DNA of 64,000 nucleotides from NCBI RefSeq assembly GCF_020179835.1, contig NZ_JAIUDA010000006.1, forward strand, positions 186,001-250,000. Direction: 5' to 3'. How positions within the stretch are numbered: position 1 is the stretch's first letter; every line of letters starts with the position of its first letter. This DNA is from Pantoea sp. alder81 (GTDB lineage Bacteria > Pseudomonadota > Gammaproteobacteria > Enterobacterales > Enterobacteriaceae). This document shows positions 30,526 to 38,971 of the stretch, in pieces. A model generated the notes under the pieces. The model was not told where the DNA came from. It was given only the letters and a program-made list of their open reading frames with translations, and searched no databases. Position numbers and translations under genes: made by a program.

Positions 30526-31254
30526 TTGAACAGACACAGCTTTCACCGTCTTACTCAAAGTGCGGTCGGCTTACTGCTGCTGAGTGGTACGGCCTGCAGC
30601 GCAATACCGGGTGAAAGAGGGGGTATTCGTTTAGATCACACCCGCGTCATTTTTAACGCGACCGATAAAATGCAAACACTGACAGTGAAGAACCGTAGCG
30701 ACAACGTCTGGTTAATTCAAAGTAGGGTGGTGATGTCCACGCAAAGCCTGCAACCTGCCCCGTTCCTGATCACGCCGCCGTTATACCGTTTAGGCGCCGG
30801 CACGGAACAGACGCTACGCATTATCCCGCAGAGTCATGTGCTGCCTGAAGATAAAGAGTCGCTGTTGTACCTCTCAATCCAGGCGATACCCGCAAGTCAG
30901 AAGCAAAGCAGTGCTGCTCTGCAAGCCGCGGTAAGCATTCGTTTTAATTTAAAAATGTTCTATCGCCCGGCACAGCTGGGGGAACCACCGGCTAATTACA
31001 GTTGCGAGCTGCGCTTCAGCCAGCACCACCGCCAGATTCGTGTTGAAAATCCCACGCCCTGGCACATCACGCTGCGTACTCTGTCTTTGGATGGGAAACC
31101 GCGCGATCTGAACATGCAGCCGCTAATGTTGGCCCCCCAAAGCGTTCAGCTCATTCCAGATAGTGCCAGCAAGGTGCGCTGGCAGGCGGTCAATGATTTT
31201 GGCGGCTTACATCGAGCCTGCCAGTCAGCCGTCAGACCATTCACGGAGTCATGA
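30526..31254 (+). CDS. Periplasmic fimbrial chaperone 2
   Basis: 242 residues. The start is a TTG at 30526 with GAGG seven bases upstream; no ATG or GTG lies nearby in frame, so a rare start codon is inferred. Signal sequence ending around TACSA. PapD-like motifs: RLDHTRVIFNATD, LPEDKESLLYLSIQAIPAS, LKMFYRPAQ. Its stop overlaps the start of the next chaperone gene (ATGATGA). Confidence 0.87.
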   Translation: MNRHSFHRLTQSAVGLLLLSGTACSAIPGERGGIRLDHTRVIFNATDKMQTLTVKNRSDNVWLIQSRVVMSTQSLQPAPFLITPPLYRLGAGTEQTLRIIPQSHVLPEDKESLLYLSIQAIPASQKQSSAALQAAVSIRFNLKMFYRPAQLGEPPANYSCELRFSQHHRQIRVENPTPWHITLRTLSLDGKPRDLNMQPLMLAPQSVQLIPDSASKVRWQAVNDFGGLHRACQSAVRPFTES

Positions 31255-32018
31255 TGAAAACCGCTTTCGTACTGCTGCGTCCTTGGATGACGGCAGGACT
31301 ACTTTGCCTGAGTGTCAGCTTTCTGCCGATGCTTGAAGCCGCTGAACCTACAACCGAACAGGCTGGCATCAGCTTTTACAATACACGAGTCATTTTCACC
31401 GCAACCTCGTTGTCGGGCGTGACGCAAACCCTTTACAACAAAACCGACACCGCGCGCTTGTTGCAGTCGTTTATCCGTCCGGTTGATGCGCAAACCGGTG
31501 ATGTTGATATCGACAATCACGGCAACGTTGCATTGCCCTTTATCGTCACCCCGCCGCTAGAACGTGTGGATGCCCACAGCAACGTCACCTTACGTATTCG
31601 CCGCAATGATGTGCCGTTACCGGACGATCGTGAGTCAGTTTTTTACCTGTCAATGAAAGCGATTCCGTCTCAACCGAAGCACGCAGACAACAACAAAGTG
31701 ACGCTGGCCGTGGTGAGTAGCATGAAAGTGTTCTATCGCCCGCAAGGGCTCAAGCGCTACGCAGTGGAAGAGGCCTCAGGCGCACTCTATTTCCGCAAAC
31801 AGGGTAATCAGCTAACGGCGGTAAACCCCACGCCCTACTGGCTGACGTTCGCGGTGCTGCGTGTAGGCAACACTGAGCTGAACAAAGCCCAGTTACGCTT
31901 GATGGTGCCCCCCAAAGGGGAGCGTGAATATCACTTACCCGGCGGTACACAAGGCGCAATAACGTGGCAATTAATCGATGAAGACACCTGGCTTACGCCG
32001 CCGAAACATCAAGACTAA
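31254..32018 (+). CDS. Periplasmic fimbrial chaperone 3
   Basis: 254 residues if begun at the second ATG (31254), five bases after GGAG; the ATG at 31251 is three bases earlier. Signal peptide ending near LEAAEP. Motifs: ISFYNTRVIFTATS, LPDDRESVFYLSMKAIPSQ, MKVFYRPQG. Third PapD-like chaperone of the same operon, clearly diverged from the other two. Confidence 0.87.
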   Translation: MKTAFVLLRPWMTAGLLCLSVSFLPMLEAAEPTTEQAGISFYNTRVIFTATSLSGVTQTLYNKTDTARLLQSFIRPVDAQTGDVDIDNHGNVALPFIVTPPLERVDAHSNVTLRIRRNDVPLPDDRESVFYLSMKAIPSQPKHADNNKVTLAVVSSMKVFYRPQGLKRYAVEEASGALYFRKQGNQLTAVNPTPYWLTFAVLRVGNTELNKAQLRLMVPPKGEREYHLPGGTQGAITWQLIDEDTWLTPPKHQD

Positions 32019-32064
32019 CCTTTAACAGGATCGTCGCTTCCGTTACGGTAGTGGACTAATAAAA

Positions 32065-34641
32065 ATGACAACACGACATCCCGAACCCCCATTGCTTGCT
32101 TTAATGATGAGCTTTGCTTTTGCTATGCAGTCTGAAAAGGCTTATGCCGAAGACTATTTTGATCCCGCCTTCCTTACCATGAGTGGCGTAAACGTTGATG
32201 AACTCGATCTGAGTGCTTTTGCAACATCGGGTAAGGTGCCTGCGGGCAGCTATCTGGTGATGGTAAGGGTTAATCAGAATGACGTGGGGCAGCACTCAAT
32301 CTCTTTTGCTGCCGACGACAGCGGCAACGCCGTGGCGGAGTTAACGCCTGATTTTCTCCAGTCAGTGGGTGTCAACGTGCAAGGCTTGCCCGCTTTTCGT
32401 CACTTGCCGGCGGATAAACCGGTAACCCATCTCGGCGACCTGATTGAACATGCGCGAGTTAAGTTTGATTTTTCTGCGTTAGCACTCGACCTCAGTATTC
32501 CGCAAATTGCCATGCAGCCGAGTGCGCTGGGGGCGATCGATCCTGGTAAGTGGGATCAAGGTATTCCTGCCATTATCATGAACTACAGCCTAAACGGCAG
32601 CCGCACCCTGCAGGAAAACAGTGGAAGCAGCTCCAACCTGTTCGGCAATCTGAATGGCGGGGCCAATTTCGGTGCCTGGCGCTTGCGCAGCAATGTATAT
32701 GGGTATCGTACAGAGAGTCAGTTCGGCGGCAGTAACAGGACTAAACAGCAAAAAATTCAGTTCTCTAACACCTATTTAATGCGTGATATCACCGCGTGGA
32801 GAGCCGAACTGCTGGCGGGTGAAAGCAGTACTGCTAATGACGTGTTTAATAGCGTGCCTTTTCGCGGCATGAGGCTCAATTCGCAGGATGAGATGCTACC
32901 GTATGTGATGCGCGGCTTTGCACCGGTGATTGAGGGCACCGCGCAGAGCAACGCGCGCGTTACGGTGCTGCAAAACAACAATATCATTTATCAAACGTAT
33001 GTGGCCCCAGGGCCCTTTCGTCTGGAAGATCTGGGGCAGATGGGATCGGGTGGCGACCTGATTGTTAATGTCACCGAGGCCGATGGTCGCGTGCACAGCC
33101 AGAGCATTCCTGTCTCCACCGTGCCAGTGATGCGACGCCCCGGCAGCCTGAAATATGAAGTGACAGCAGGCCGCTATGACGGTGGGATAACCAACGGCAG
33201 CCAGGCCGCGCGCTTTGTTCAGGCCACGGCGATCTATGGTTTGCCTTTCGATACCACGCTGTATGGCGGTGCATTATTCTCGCACGACTATCACTCTTTG
33301 GTCGCCGGAACGGGAGTTTCACTCGGTGCCCTGGGGGCGTTCTCAGCGGATGTCACCACTTCCAATGCAAAGATTGTAGGGGTAGAGGAGGCGCAGAAGG
33401 GGCACTCTTATCGCCTGCGCTATGCCAAAAGCTTACTGAGAACTGGCACCGCCATCGATCTGGCGGCTTATCGCTACTCCACCAGCCACTACTTCAGTTT
33501 TGCCGACTATAACAACCGCGGTTTTCGTCTGAACGATGATTGGGCTCCGTGGACAATGGACCGTCAGCGTTCCAGTTTTCAGGTCAGACTCAGTCAGTCG
33601 CTGGGCTTCGTCGGTTCGGCGTATCTCTCCGCCTCACGGAGTGATTATTGGGGGAGAAATCAGGTATTAAATTCCCTTTCTGCAGGTTACAACGGCAGCT
33701 ATCTCGGCATTAATTATAATTTGGCCTACAACATTGAGCGCGCCAAAGGCAAAAGTAGCGGTGACTGGCCGGAGAACCGCACGTTGACGCTCAATATGAC
33801 CGTCCCTTTCAGTCTGTTTTCATCCCGAGCGGCCGTCAGCAGCAGTTATGCCAGCTATCAAGCCAGCCATACCAACAGGGGGCAGGTTCAGCAATTGGCA
33901 GGTATTAGCGGAAATGCGCTCGACAGTCGTCTGACGTATGGCGCTATGCAGGGATGGTCCAATGATAAACAGCAAAGCAGTCACCAATCGCTGAGTCTGG
34001 CCTATGCGGGAAGTCAGGGATCGATTGCCAGCGGCTACAGCCAATCCGGCAGCAGTCGCTCAATGAACATTGGCGGTAACGGGGCATTTGTGCTGCATCC
34101 GGAAGGGTTAACGCTCAGTAAAATGGTGGGCAACTCTGTTGCCATCGTCAGTGCGCCGGGCTCTCAAGGCGCGAGAATCGGCAACGGTGGTAGCCATACC
34201 GACAGCCGCGGTTTTGCCGTGGTGCCTTATCTCACCAACTATCAACACAACACTATTTCGTTAGATCCTTCCACTCTGCCTGAGAACGTCGATCTCACTC
34301 ATTCCAGCGTGGCGGTTTATCCGACCAAAGGTGCGGTAGTCAGGGCAAACTTCACCACTAAAGTGGGTTATCAAGCGCTCATTACGCTGCAGCGCCGCGA
34401 CAATCTCATCCCATTTGGTGCCACCGCCAGCTTAATCGTAGTGGACGATAGCGATACCAATAGCGGCATCGTCGGAGATGCCGGCCAACTGTATATGAGC
34501 GGATTGCCAGAGCAGGGCAACCTGTTGGTCAAATGGGGTCAACGTTCAGACCAGCAATGCCGCGTGAACTTTAATCTGAAAAATATTTCTGCTTCTTCCG
34601 CGAATAACCCTATTCGCAGTCTGAAAGTAGCCTGTGAATAG
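32065..34641 (+). CDS. Fimbrial outer-membrane usher
   Basis: 858 residues: signal peptide (to about residue 28, KAYA), N-terminal chaperone-binding domain starting DYFDPAFL, a 24-strand beta barrel with internal plug, and two C-terminal domains ending with the usher Cys pair (QQCRVNF and KVACE). FimD/PapC family; secretes and polymerises subunits. No frame disruption seen. Preceded by 46 bp after chaperone 3 and followed after 11 bp by the adhesin gene. Confidence 0.93.
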   Translation: MTTRHPEPPLLALMMSFAFAMQSEKAYAEDYFDPAFLTMSGVNVDELDLSAFATSGKVPAGSYLVMVRVNQNDVGQHSISFAADDSGNAVAELTPDFLQSVGVNVQGLPAFRHLPADKPVTHLGDLIEHARVKFDFSALALDLSIPQIAMQPSALGAIDPGKWDQGIPAIIMNYSLNGSRTLQENSGSSSNLFGNLNGGANFGAWRLRSNVYGYRTESQFGGSNRTKQQKIQFSNTYLMRDITAWRAELLAGESSTANDVFNSVPFRGMRLNSQDEMLPYVMRGFAPVIEGTAQSNARVTVLQNNNIIYQTYVAPGPFRLEDLGQMGSGGDLIVNVTEADGRVHSQSIPVSTVPVMRRPGSLKYEVTAGRYDGGITNGSQAARFVQATAIYGLPFDTTLYGGALFSHDYHSLVAGTGVSLGALGAFSADVTTSNAKIVGVEEAQKGHSYRLRYAKSLLRTGTAIDLAAYRYSTSHYFSFADYNNRGFRLNDDWAPWTMDRQRSSFQVRLSQSLGFVGSAYLSASRSDYWGRNQVLNSLSAGYNGSYLGINYNLAYNIERAKGKSSGDWPENRTLTLNMTVPFSLFSSRAAVSSSYASYQASHTNRGQVQQLAGISGNALDSRLTYGAMQGWSNDKQQSSHQSLSLAYAGSQGSIASGYSQSGSSRSMNIGGNGAFVLHPEGLTLSKMVGNSVAIVSAPGSQGARIGNGGSHTDSRGFAVVPYLTNYQHNTISLDPSTLPENVDLTHSSVAVYPTKGAVVRANFTTKVGYQALITLQRRDNLIPFGATASLIVVDDSDTNSGIVGDAGQLYMSGLPEQGNLLVKWGQRSDQQCRVNFNLKNISASSANNPIRSLKVACE

Positions 34642-34652
34642 TGGAGGGAACT

Positions 34653-35753
34653 ATGAAGATAACAACGTTAACCCGCGTGAAACAAAGCGTAGTTATTGCG
34701 TCGCTCGTGATAGCCGCTCAGCCACATATCGCCAGCGCCCAGATAACCATCGGGAAAGATAAAGGGATATTCCCCACCGGACTGATGATCAATGTTAAAG
34801 AGACGGCGCCTCAAACCTACACGGATGCCTTTTTAAGTACTGGGGTGGCTGCCATTGGTCCGTATGTGCGCTGCGCATCTGAAAGTGATTTAAAATTGAT
34901 CAATGGTATTTGGGCGTTGCCGATTGCTCAGGGCATTGGCCTTGCCCCCAATGTGATAGCGACAGCCAGCTACACCGGATACCGAAACGGTAAATATCAG
35001 TTCGAAACCCTTACCGGAAAAATCACCCCCGAAGGGAGTTACGCCAGTACCAATACGGGATTCAGTATGACCAGCCCAGGTACCACCCCTAATCACTGGT
35101 GCCTGACACCGGTTGATAAAACGGATTATGGTTTTTTCCTCGACACCGGAAATAAGAGCTTTGAAATGCACGGTGAATGGATGCTGGTGACTGATGGCAC
35201 CCAAAAAACAGGTTCGCCGAGTATCCCGATAATGCGCGCGATCTCGTTAGGCGGCGGAACGCTCTATCACATCGTGATCCCTGCCGCCATTCCGATTCGC
35301 GTATCCACGCTGGAGTGCACTATCAATACGCCGACCACCATCAATTTCGGTGCGGCGGAACAGAATTTTAAAAAAGACACTGAGCTGGCAAAAGTTAATT
35401 ATCATATGGGTGTTACCTGCACCCAGGATTCAGGTCGCGGCATTGACACGAATATTAACGTGCGTTTTAAAGCATTAAGCGGTTTGCACGAAGGTAATAA
35501 ATATCGTCTGAAACTTGATCAAGGCGGTGGCTATATTACCGGCAGCATCGGTAGCGTCACCTATGATGGCCGCTGTGGTGCCAACCAGGGCATAACCTTT
35601 GACAATGCGGAAATTAAAATTGGCGAGATTTACCGATCGCAATTAAATAAATCGTATTCCAATCCCCTTGTCTGGCGACTCTGTTCTGGCGGCAGTGATT
35701 TGCCCAGCGGCCGTGTCACTGCAACGGCAGAAATGATGGTGACTTATAACTGA
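34653..35753 (+). CDS. Putative two-domain fimbrial tip adhesin
   Basis: 366 residues from the ATG at 34653 (GGAGG five bases upstream). Signal peptide to about residue 30 (ASA). An N-terminal domain (about 30-210), with Cys in YVRCASES and NHWCLTP, likely binds a receptor. A C-terminal pilin domain (about 215-366) begins at VSTLECTINTPTTINFG and ends TATAEMMVTYN, the usual terminal strand. Position at the end of the operon and double-domain length fit a FimH-type adhesin; ligand unknown. Confidence 0.82.
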   Translation: MKITTLTRVKQSVVIASLVIAAQPHIASAQITIGKDKGIFPTGLMINVKETAPQTYTDAFLSTGVAAIGPYVRCASESDLKLINGIWALPIAQGIGLAPNVIATASYTGYRNGKYQFETLTGKITPEGSYASTNTGFSMTSPGTTPNHWCLTPVDKTDYGFFLDTGNKSFEMHGEWMLVTDGTQKTGSPSIPIMRAISLGGGTLYHIVIPAAIPIRVSTLECTINTPTTINFGAAEQNFKKDTELAKVNYHMGVTCTQDSGRGIDTNINVRFKALSGLHEGNKYRLKLDQGGGYITGSIGSVTYDGRCGANQGITFDNAEIKIGEIYRSQLNKSYSNPLVWRLCSGGSDLPSGRVTATAEMMVTYN

Positions 35754-35791
35754 TTCTTCCGTCGACAGAACGGCTGGGGGAAGTCAGCTCA

Positions 35792-36418
35792 TTACGACTT
35801 CACGACATTGTCCAGCCACGCCTGGAAACGCGAATAAGGTACATACAGCGCCACATCCTTATACAAAGTCTTGCCGCTCTTGTTGTCATCAATCGCGCTA
35901 CTGTAGCCAACAATCACCCCCGCCAGCGTATCGTCGCTGGCGTTATACACCGCGCCGCCCGACATGCCTTTCACCACGCCCGCATTCGCGGCCACCACTA
36001 CGCAACTCGGCTTATTCCAGTCATTGGCCAACGTGGTATTAATCAAATTCTTACCGCTCGACGCCACCGGCATGGCAGAAATAAAGCTGTAGCCATAGAG
36101 ATTAACGCTGTCGCCGATATGGCTGTTGCGGAACGGTGGGGGAAGATTGGGTTCGGTGTTCTTGTGATACACCACGGCGATATCGCATTCAGGATGCCAG
36201 GCTTTCACCCGATACATCGAATATTTCGCCACGTGCGCGGCCGTTAAACTGTATTCGGGTGTCAGCGGAATGGTGGTGCCCAGCGCGCCAATACCCAGCA
36301 CGGTAGGAATCCCGGTGACCGTCATATCGACGCGTTTCGCGGCTTCTTTGCTGTACTCGTAATGCCCAACGGAGCAGCCGCTCAGGCAACCCACTGTCAG
36401 TGCGATCAGCCATCGCAT
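35792..36418 (-). CDS. Trypsin-like serine protease lipoprotein
   Basis: 208 residues. The lipobox LSGC places acylated Cys15 at the mature N-terminus, so the enzyme should be membrane-anchored in the periplasm. Catalytic triad of the chymotrypsin fold: His62 (LTAAHVAK), Asp79 (ECDIAVVYH), Ser153 (GMSGGAVYN). No PDZ domain, unlike DegP/DegQ. Convergent with the fimbrial adhesin gene. Substrate unknown; I do not recognise a named orthologue. Shares its upstream region, which has a perfect CRP motif, with the MFS gene. Confidence 0.8.
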   Translation of the reverse strand: MRWLIALTVGCLSGCSVGHYEYSKEAAKRVDMTVTGIPTVLGIGALGTTIPLTPEYSLTAAHVAKYSMYRVKAWHPECDIAVVYHKNTEPNLPPPFRNSHIGDSVNLYGYSFISAMPVASSGKNLINTTLANDWNKPSCVVVAANAGVVKGMSGGAVYNASDDTLAGVIVGYSSAIDDNKSGKTLYKDVALYVPYSRFQAWLDNVVKS

Positions 36419-36782
36419 AGGTCATTCCCCCTGCATTTTTTGACACCGCATTACCGCGTAATTGGTTGAGGTATCGGCAATGCGCGCCCATCCTTTACTG
36501 ATTGATTTAGCGCCAAAAGCTGAGCCGCTGTGACAGCGATCACATCTGTATCAAGCGTAGCGTGAAAACGTCGGTCTGTCTCAGTGGTCAGGTACAGTCA
36601 CTTTCCCGCGCGGGGATTATTGCGTTGCAAGCAAAAAAGCCTTGCAGCGCAGAGGCTGGTTGAGCTGCCAAGCCTGTGCTTTAATCAGAATGTGACGCAG
36701 TTCAAATATCTATAAGCGTCCGTTGTAACCGCACGGCGTTCGTTGTGCGGCCTGCCTGCAAAACATTTTAGGAGAGTGTGTT
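36419..36782. promoter_or_regulatory. Divergent intergenic region, protease / MFS
   Basis: 364 bases without a gene, carrying promoters for two divergent genes. Contains the CRP-type site at 36529-36544 and, just before the MFS gene, a strong TTTTAGGAGAG Shine-Dalgarno. Nothing else stands out. Confidence 0.5.
36529..36544. promoter_or_regulatory. Predicted CRP-binding site
   Basis: TGTGA-CAGCGA-TCACA is an exact match to the CRP core TGTGA-N6-TCACA. It lies 111 bp upstream of the serine protease start and 239 bp from the MFS start, so control of the protease is more likely. Confidence 0.65.
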
Positions 36783-37946
36783 ATGCCTGTTGCATTACTG
36801 GCGCTGGCGCTGAGTGCGTTCGCCATCGGCACCACGGAGTTCGTGATTATGGGATTGCTGCCAGAAGTGGCGGGCGATCTGCAGGTGACGATTCCTTCAG
36901 CAGGATGGCTGATCAGCGGATATGCGCTGGGTGTGGCCATCGGTGCACCGATCATGGCGTTGCTGACGGCTAAACTGCCGCGTAAACGTACTCTGGTTTT
37001 GCTGATGATTATCTTTATCATCGGCAATGTGCTGTGTGCGCTGGCGTACACCTACAACTTATTGATGCTGGCGCGAGTGGTCACCGCACTGTGTCACGGC
37101 GCCTTCTTCGGGATAGGTGCGGTGGTGGCGGCGAGTCTGGTGGCACCGAGCCGTCAGGCATCGGCGGTAGCGCTGATGTTCACCGGCTTAACCCTCGCCA
37201 ATGTGCTGGGTGTGCCGCTCGGCACCTGGTTTGGTCAGCTGTTCGGCTGGCGCGCGACTTTCTGGGGCGTGGCGATTATCGGCATCTTTGCCTTTATCGC
37301 ATTAATTGTCAGTCTGCCAACCAATAAAGAAGAGAAACCGGTGCATCTGGCGAGTGAAGTCAGCGCGCTGGCCAATGGCAAGCTGTGGCTGTCGCTGCTG
37401 ATGACGGTGTTCTTTGCCGCCGCGATGTTTGCGCTGTTCAGCTACATTGCACCGCTGCTGTTGCAGGTGACCGGCATCACCGATCGCGGCGTGAGCTGGA
37501 CGCTGTTCCTGATTGGCGCGGGCTTAACCGTCGGTAACATCCTCGGCGGCAAACTGGCCGACTGGAAAGTTTCCTTCAGCCTGATCCTCAGCTTTGTGCT
37601 GATCGCTGTATTCTCGCTGCTGTTCAGCTGGACCAGCCACGCGCTGTGGCTGGCAGAAATCACCCTGTTCCTGTGGGCGATGGCGACCTTTGCTACCGTG
37701 CCTGGCTTGCAGATCAACGTGGTACGTCACGGTAAAGATGCACCCAACCTGGTCTCGACGCTGAACATCTCCGCCTTTAACGTCGGCAACGCGCTCGGTG
37801 CCTGGGTGGGCGGCGCGGTAATTGATAAAGGCTATGGCCTGACATCAGTGCCGGTGGCCGCCTCCGCACTGGCGGTGATGGGTCTGGTCATCTGCCTGAT
37901 CACCTTCCGTAAATCGGGCGGCCAGGGTGAAACGGTACGCGCTTAA
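36783..37946 (+). CDS. MFS exporter, DHA1 family (YdhP/AraJ-like)
   Basis: 387 residues with 12 hydrophobic segments. Opens with FAIGTTEFVIMGLLPEVAGDL, the hallmark of the AraJ/YdhP/SotB subgroup of drug/sugar efflux permeases, and carries a PRKRTL cytoplasmic loop after helix 2. Inner-membrane proton-driven export is inferred; substrate unknown. The stop codon interlocks with that of lysR in TTAA (37943-37946). Confidence 0.85.
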   Translation: MPVALLALALSAFAIGTTEFVIMGLLPEVAGDLQVTIPSAGWLISGYALGVAIGAPIMALLTAKLPRKRTLVLLMIIFIIGNVLCALAYTYNLLMLARVVTALCHGAFFGIGAVVAASLVAPSRQASAVALMFTGLTLANVLGVPLGTWFGQLFGWRATFWGVAIIGIFAFIALIVSLPTNKEEKPVHLASEVSALANGKLWLSLLMTVFFAAAMFALFSYIAPLLLQVTGITDRGVSWTLFLIGAGLTVGNILGGKLADWKVSFSLILSFVLIAVFSLLFSWTSHALWLAEITLFLWAMATFATVPGLQINVVRHGKDAPNLVSTLNISAFNVGNALGAWVGGAVIDKGYGLTSVPVAASALAVMGLVICLITFRKSGGQGETVRA

Positions 37947-38863
37947 ACCAGACGCTCGGCAATGCGTTGGGTAAAGGTGGCCACCTGCTGTTGCAGGTGG
38001 TCGCAGAAGTGATCAACCAGCGCTGATGCCGGGCGATGCTGTGGCCGCACCAGGCTCACGGTGAAGGGCACCGCAATACTGAACTTGCGCATCACCACAC
38101 CGCTGTCGGCGTAATCCAGCGCCGTCAGCGGATTCACAATCGAAATCCCCACCCCCGCGCGCACCATCGCGCATACCGATGCCGCACTGTGCGTTTCCAG
38201 CACTAAACGGCGCTCCACCTGTTGCTCATGGAACAGCGAGTCCAGCAACTGACGATAGCTGTCACTGCGCGACAAGCTGACGTAATTCTCCCCCTGAAAA
38301 TCCTGCGGCGTCAGCACCTCACGCTGGCACAGCGGATGGTTCGGCGGCAGCACGCACACTTCATCGCAGGTCAGCAGCGGCACGCGATCGGTGCCTGCTG
38401 GCGCATGTTGGGTTTCGGTCAGACCAAGATCGTAGCGCTGTGCAGAGAGCCACTCTTCCAGCAGCGGCGACTCCTGCGGAATGATGTTCAGGCTGACCTG
38501 AGGATAGCGATGCAAAAATGGTTGCAGCAGCGGCGGCAGCAGTGACTGTGAGAATACCGGTAAGCAGGCAATCGACAGCTCGCCCTGACGAAACTGGCGC
38601 AAGCCTTCCGCTGCATCCATGATGCGGTCTAAGCCGTACCAGGATCGCTGCACCTCTTCATACAACCGCAGACCCTGCACCGTAGGCTGCAATCGTCCGC
38701 GCACCCGCTCAAACAGTTCCAGACCGAGCTGCTGCTCCAGCCGCGCCAGCTCACGGCTGATAGTCGGCTGTGAAGTGTGCAGCAATGCGGCAGCCTGCGT
38801 CAGGTTGCCGCTGGTCATCACCGCATGGAAAATTTCGATATGTCGCCAGTTAATTTTTGCCAT
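37943..38863 (-). CDS. lysR: LysR, activator of lysA
   Basis: LysR-type regulator that activates lysA and is the family's founding member. 306 residues from the ATG at 38863 (MAKINWRHIEIF), preceded by GGAGG; the frame is open to 38959 but those codons lie in the divergent promoter. N-terminal winged HTH (LTQAAALLHTSQPTISRELARLE) and a long effector domain nearly identical to E. coli LysR in GELSIACLPVFSQS and VCAMVRAGVGIS. Divergent from lysA across 108 bp, where an ATATC...TGTAT stretch near 38880 could be part of its binding site. Confidence 0.96.
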   Translation of the reverse strand: MAKINWRHIEIFHAVMTSGNLTQAAALLHTSQPTISRELARLEQQLGLELFERVRGRLQPTVQGLRLYEEVQRSWYGLDRIMDAAEGLRQFRQGELSIACLPVFSQSLLPPLLQPFLHRYPQVSLNIIPQESPLLEEWLSAQRYDLGLTETQHAPAGTDRVPLLTCDEVCVLPPNHPLCQREVLTPQDFQGENYVSLSRSDSYRQLLDSLFHEQQVERRLVLETHSAASVCAMVRAGVGISIVNPLTALDYADSGVVMRKFSIAVPFTVSLVRPQHRPASALVDHFCDHLQQQVATFTQRIAERLV

Positions 38864-38971
38864 CACTCCTCCGCTAGCCCATATCATATTTGTATAGCTG
38901 ACGCTAAAACAGATATTTTTATGAATTGAGTGGTTGTGGCTAAATAGTTGCAAAGACACAGGAGAATTGAG

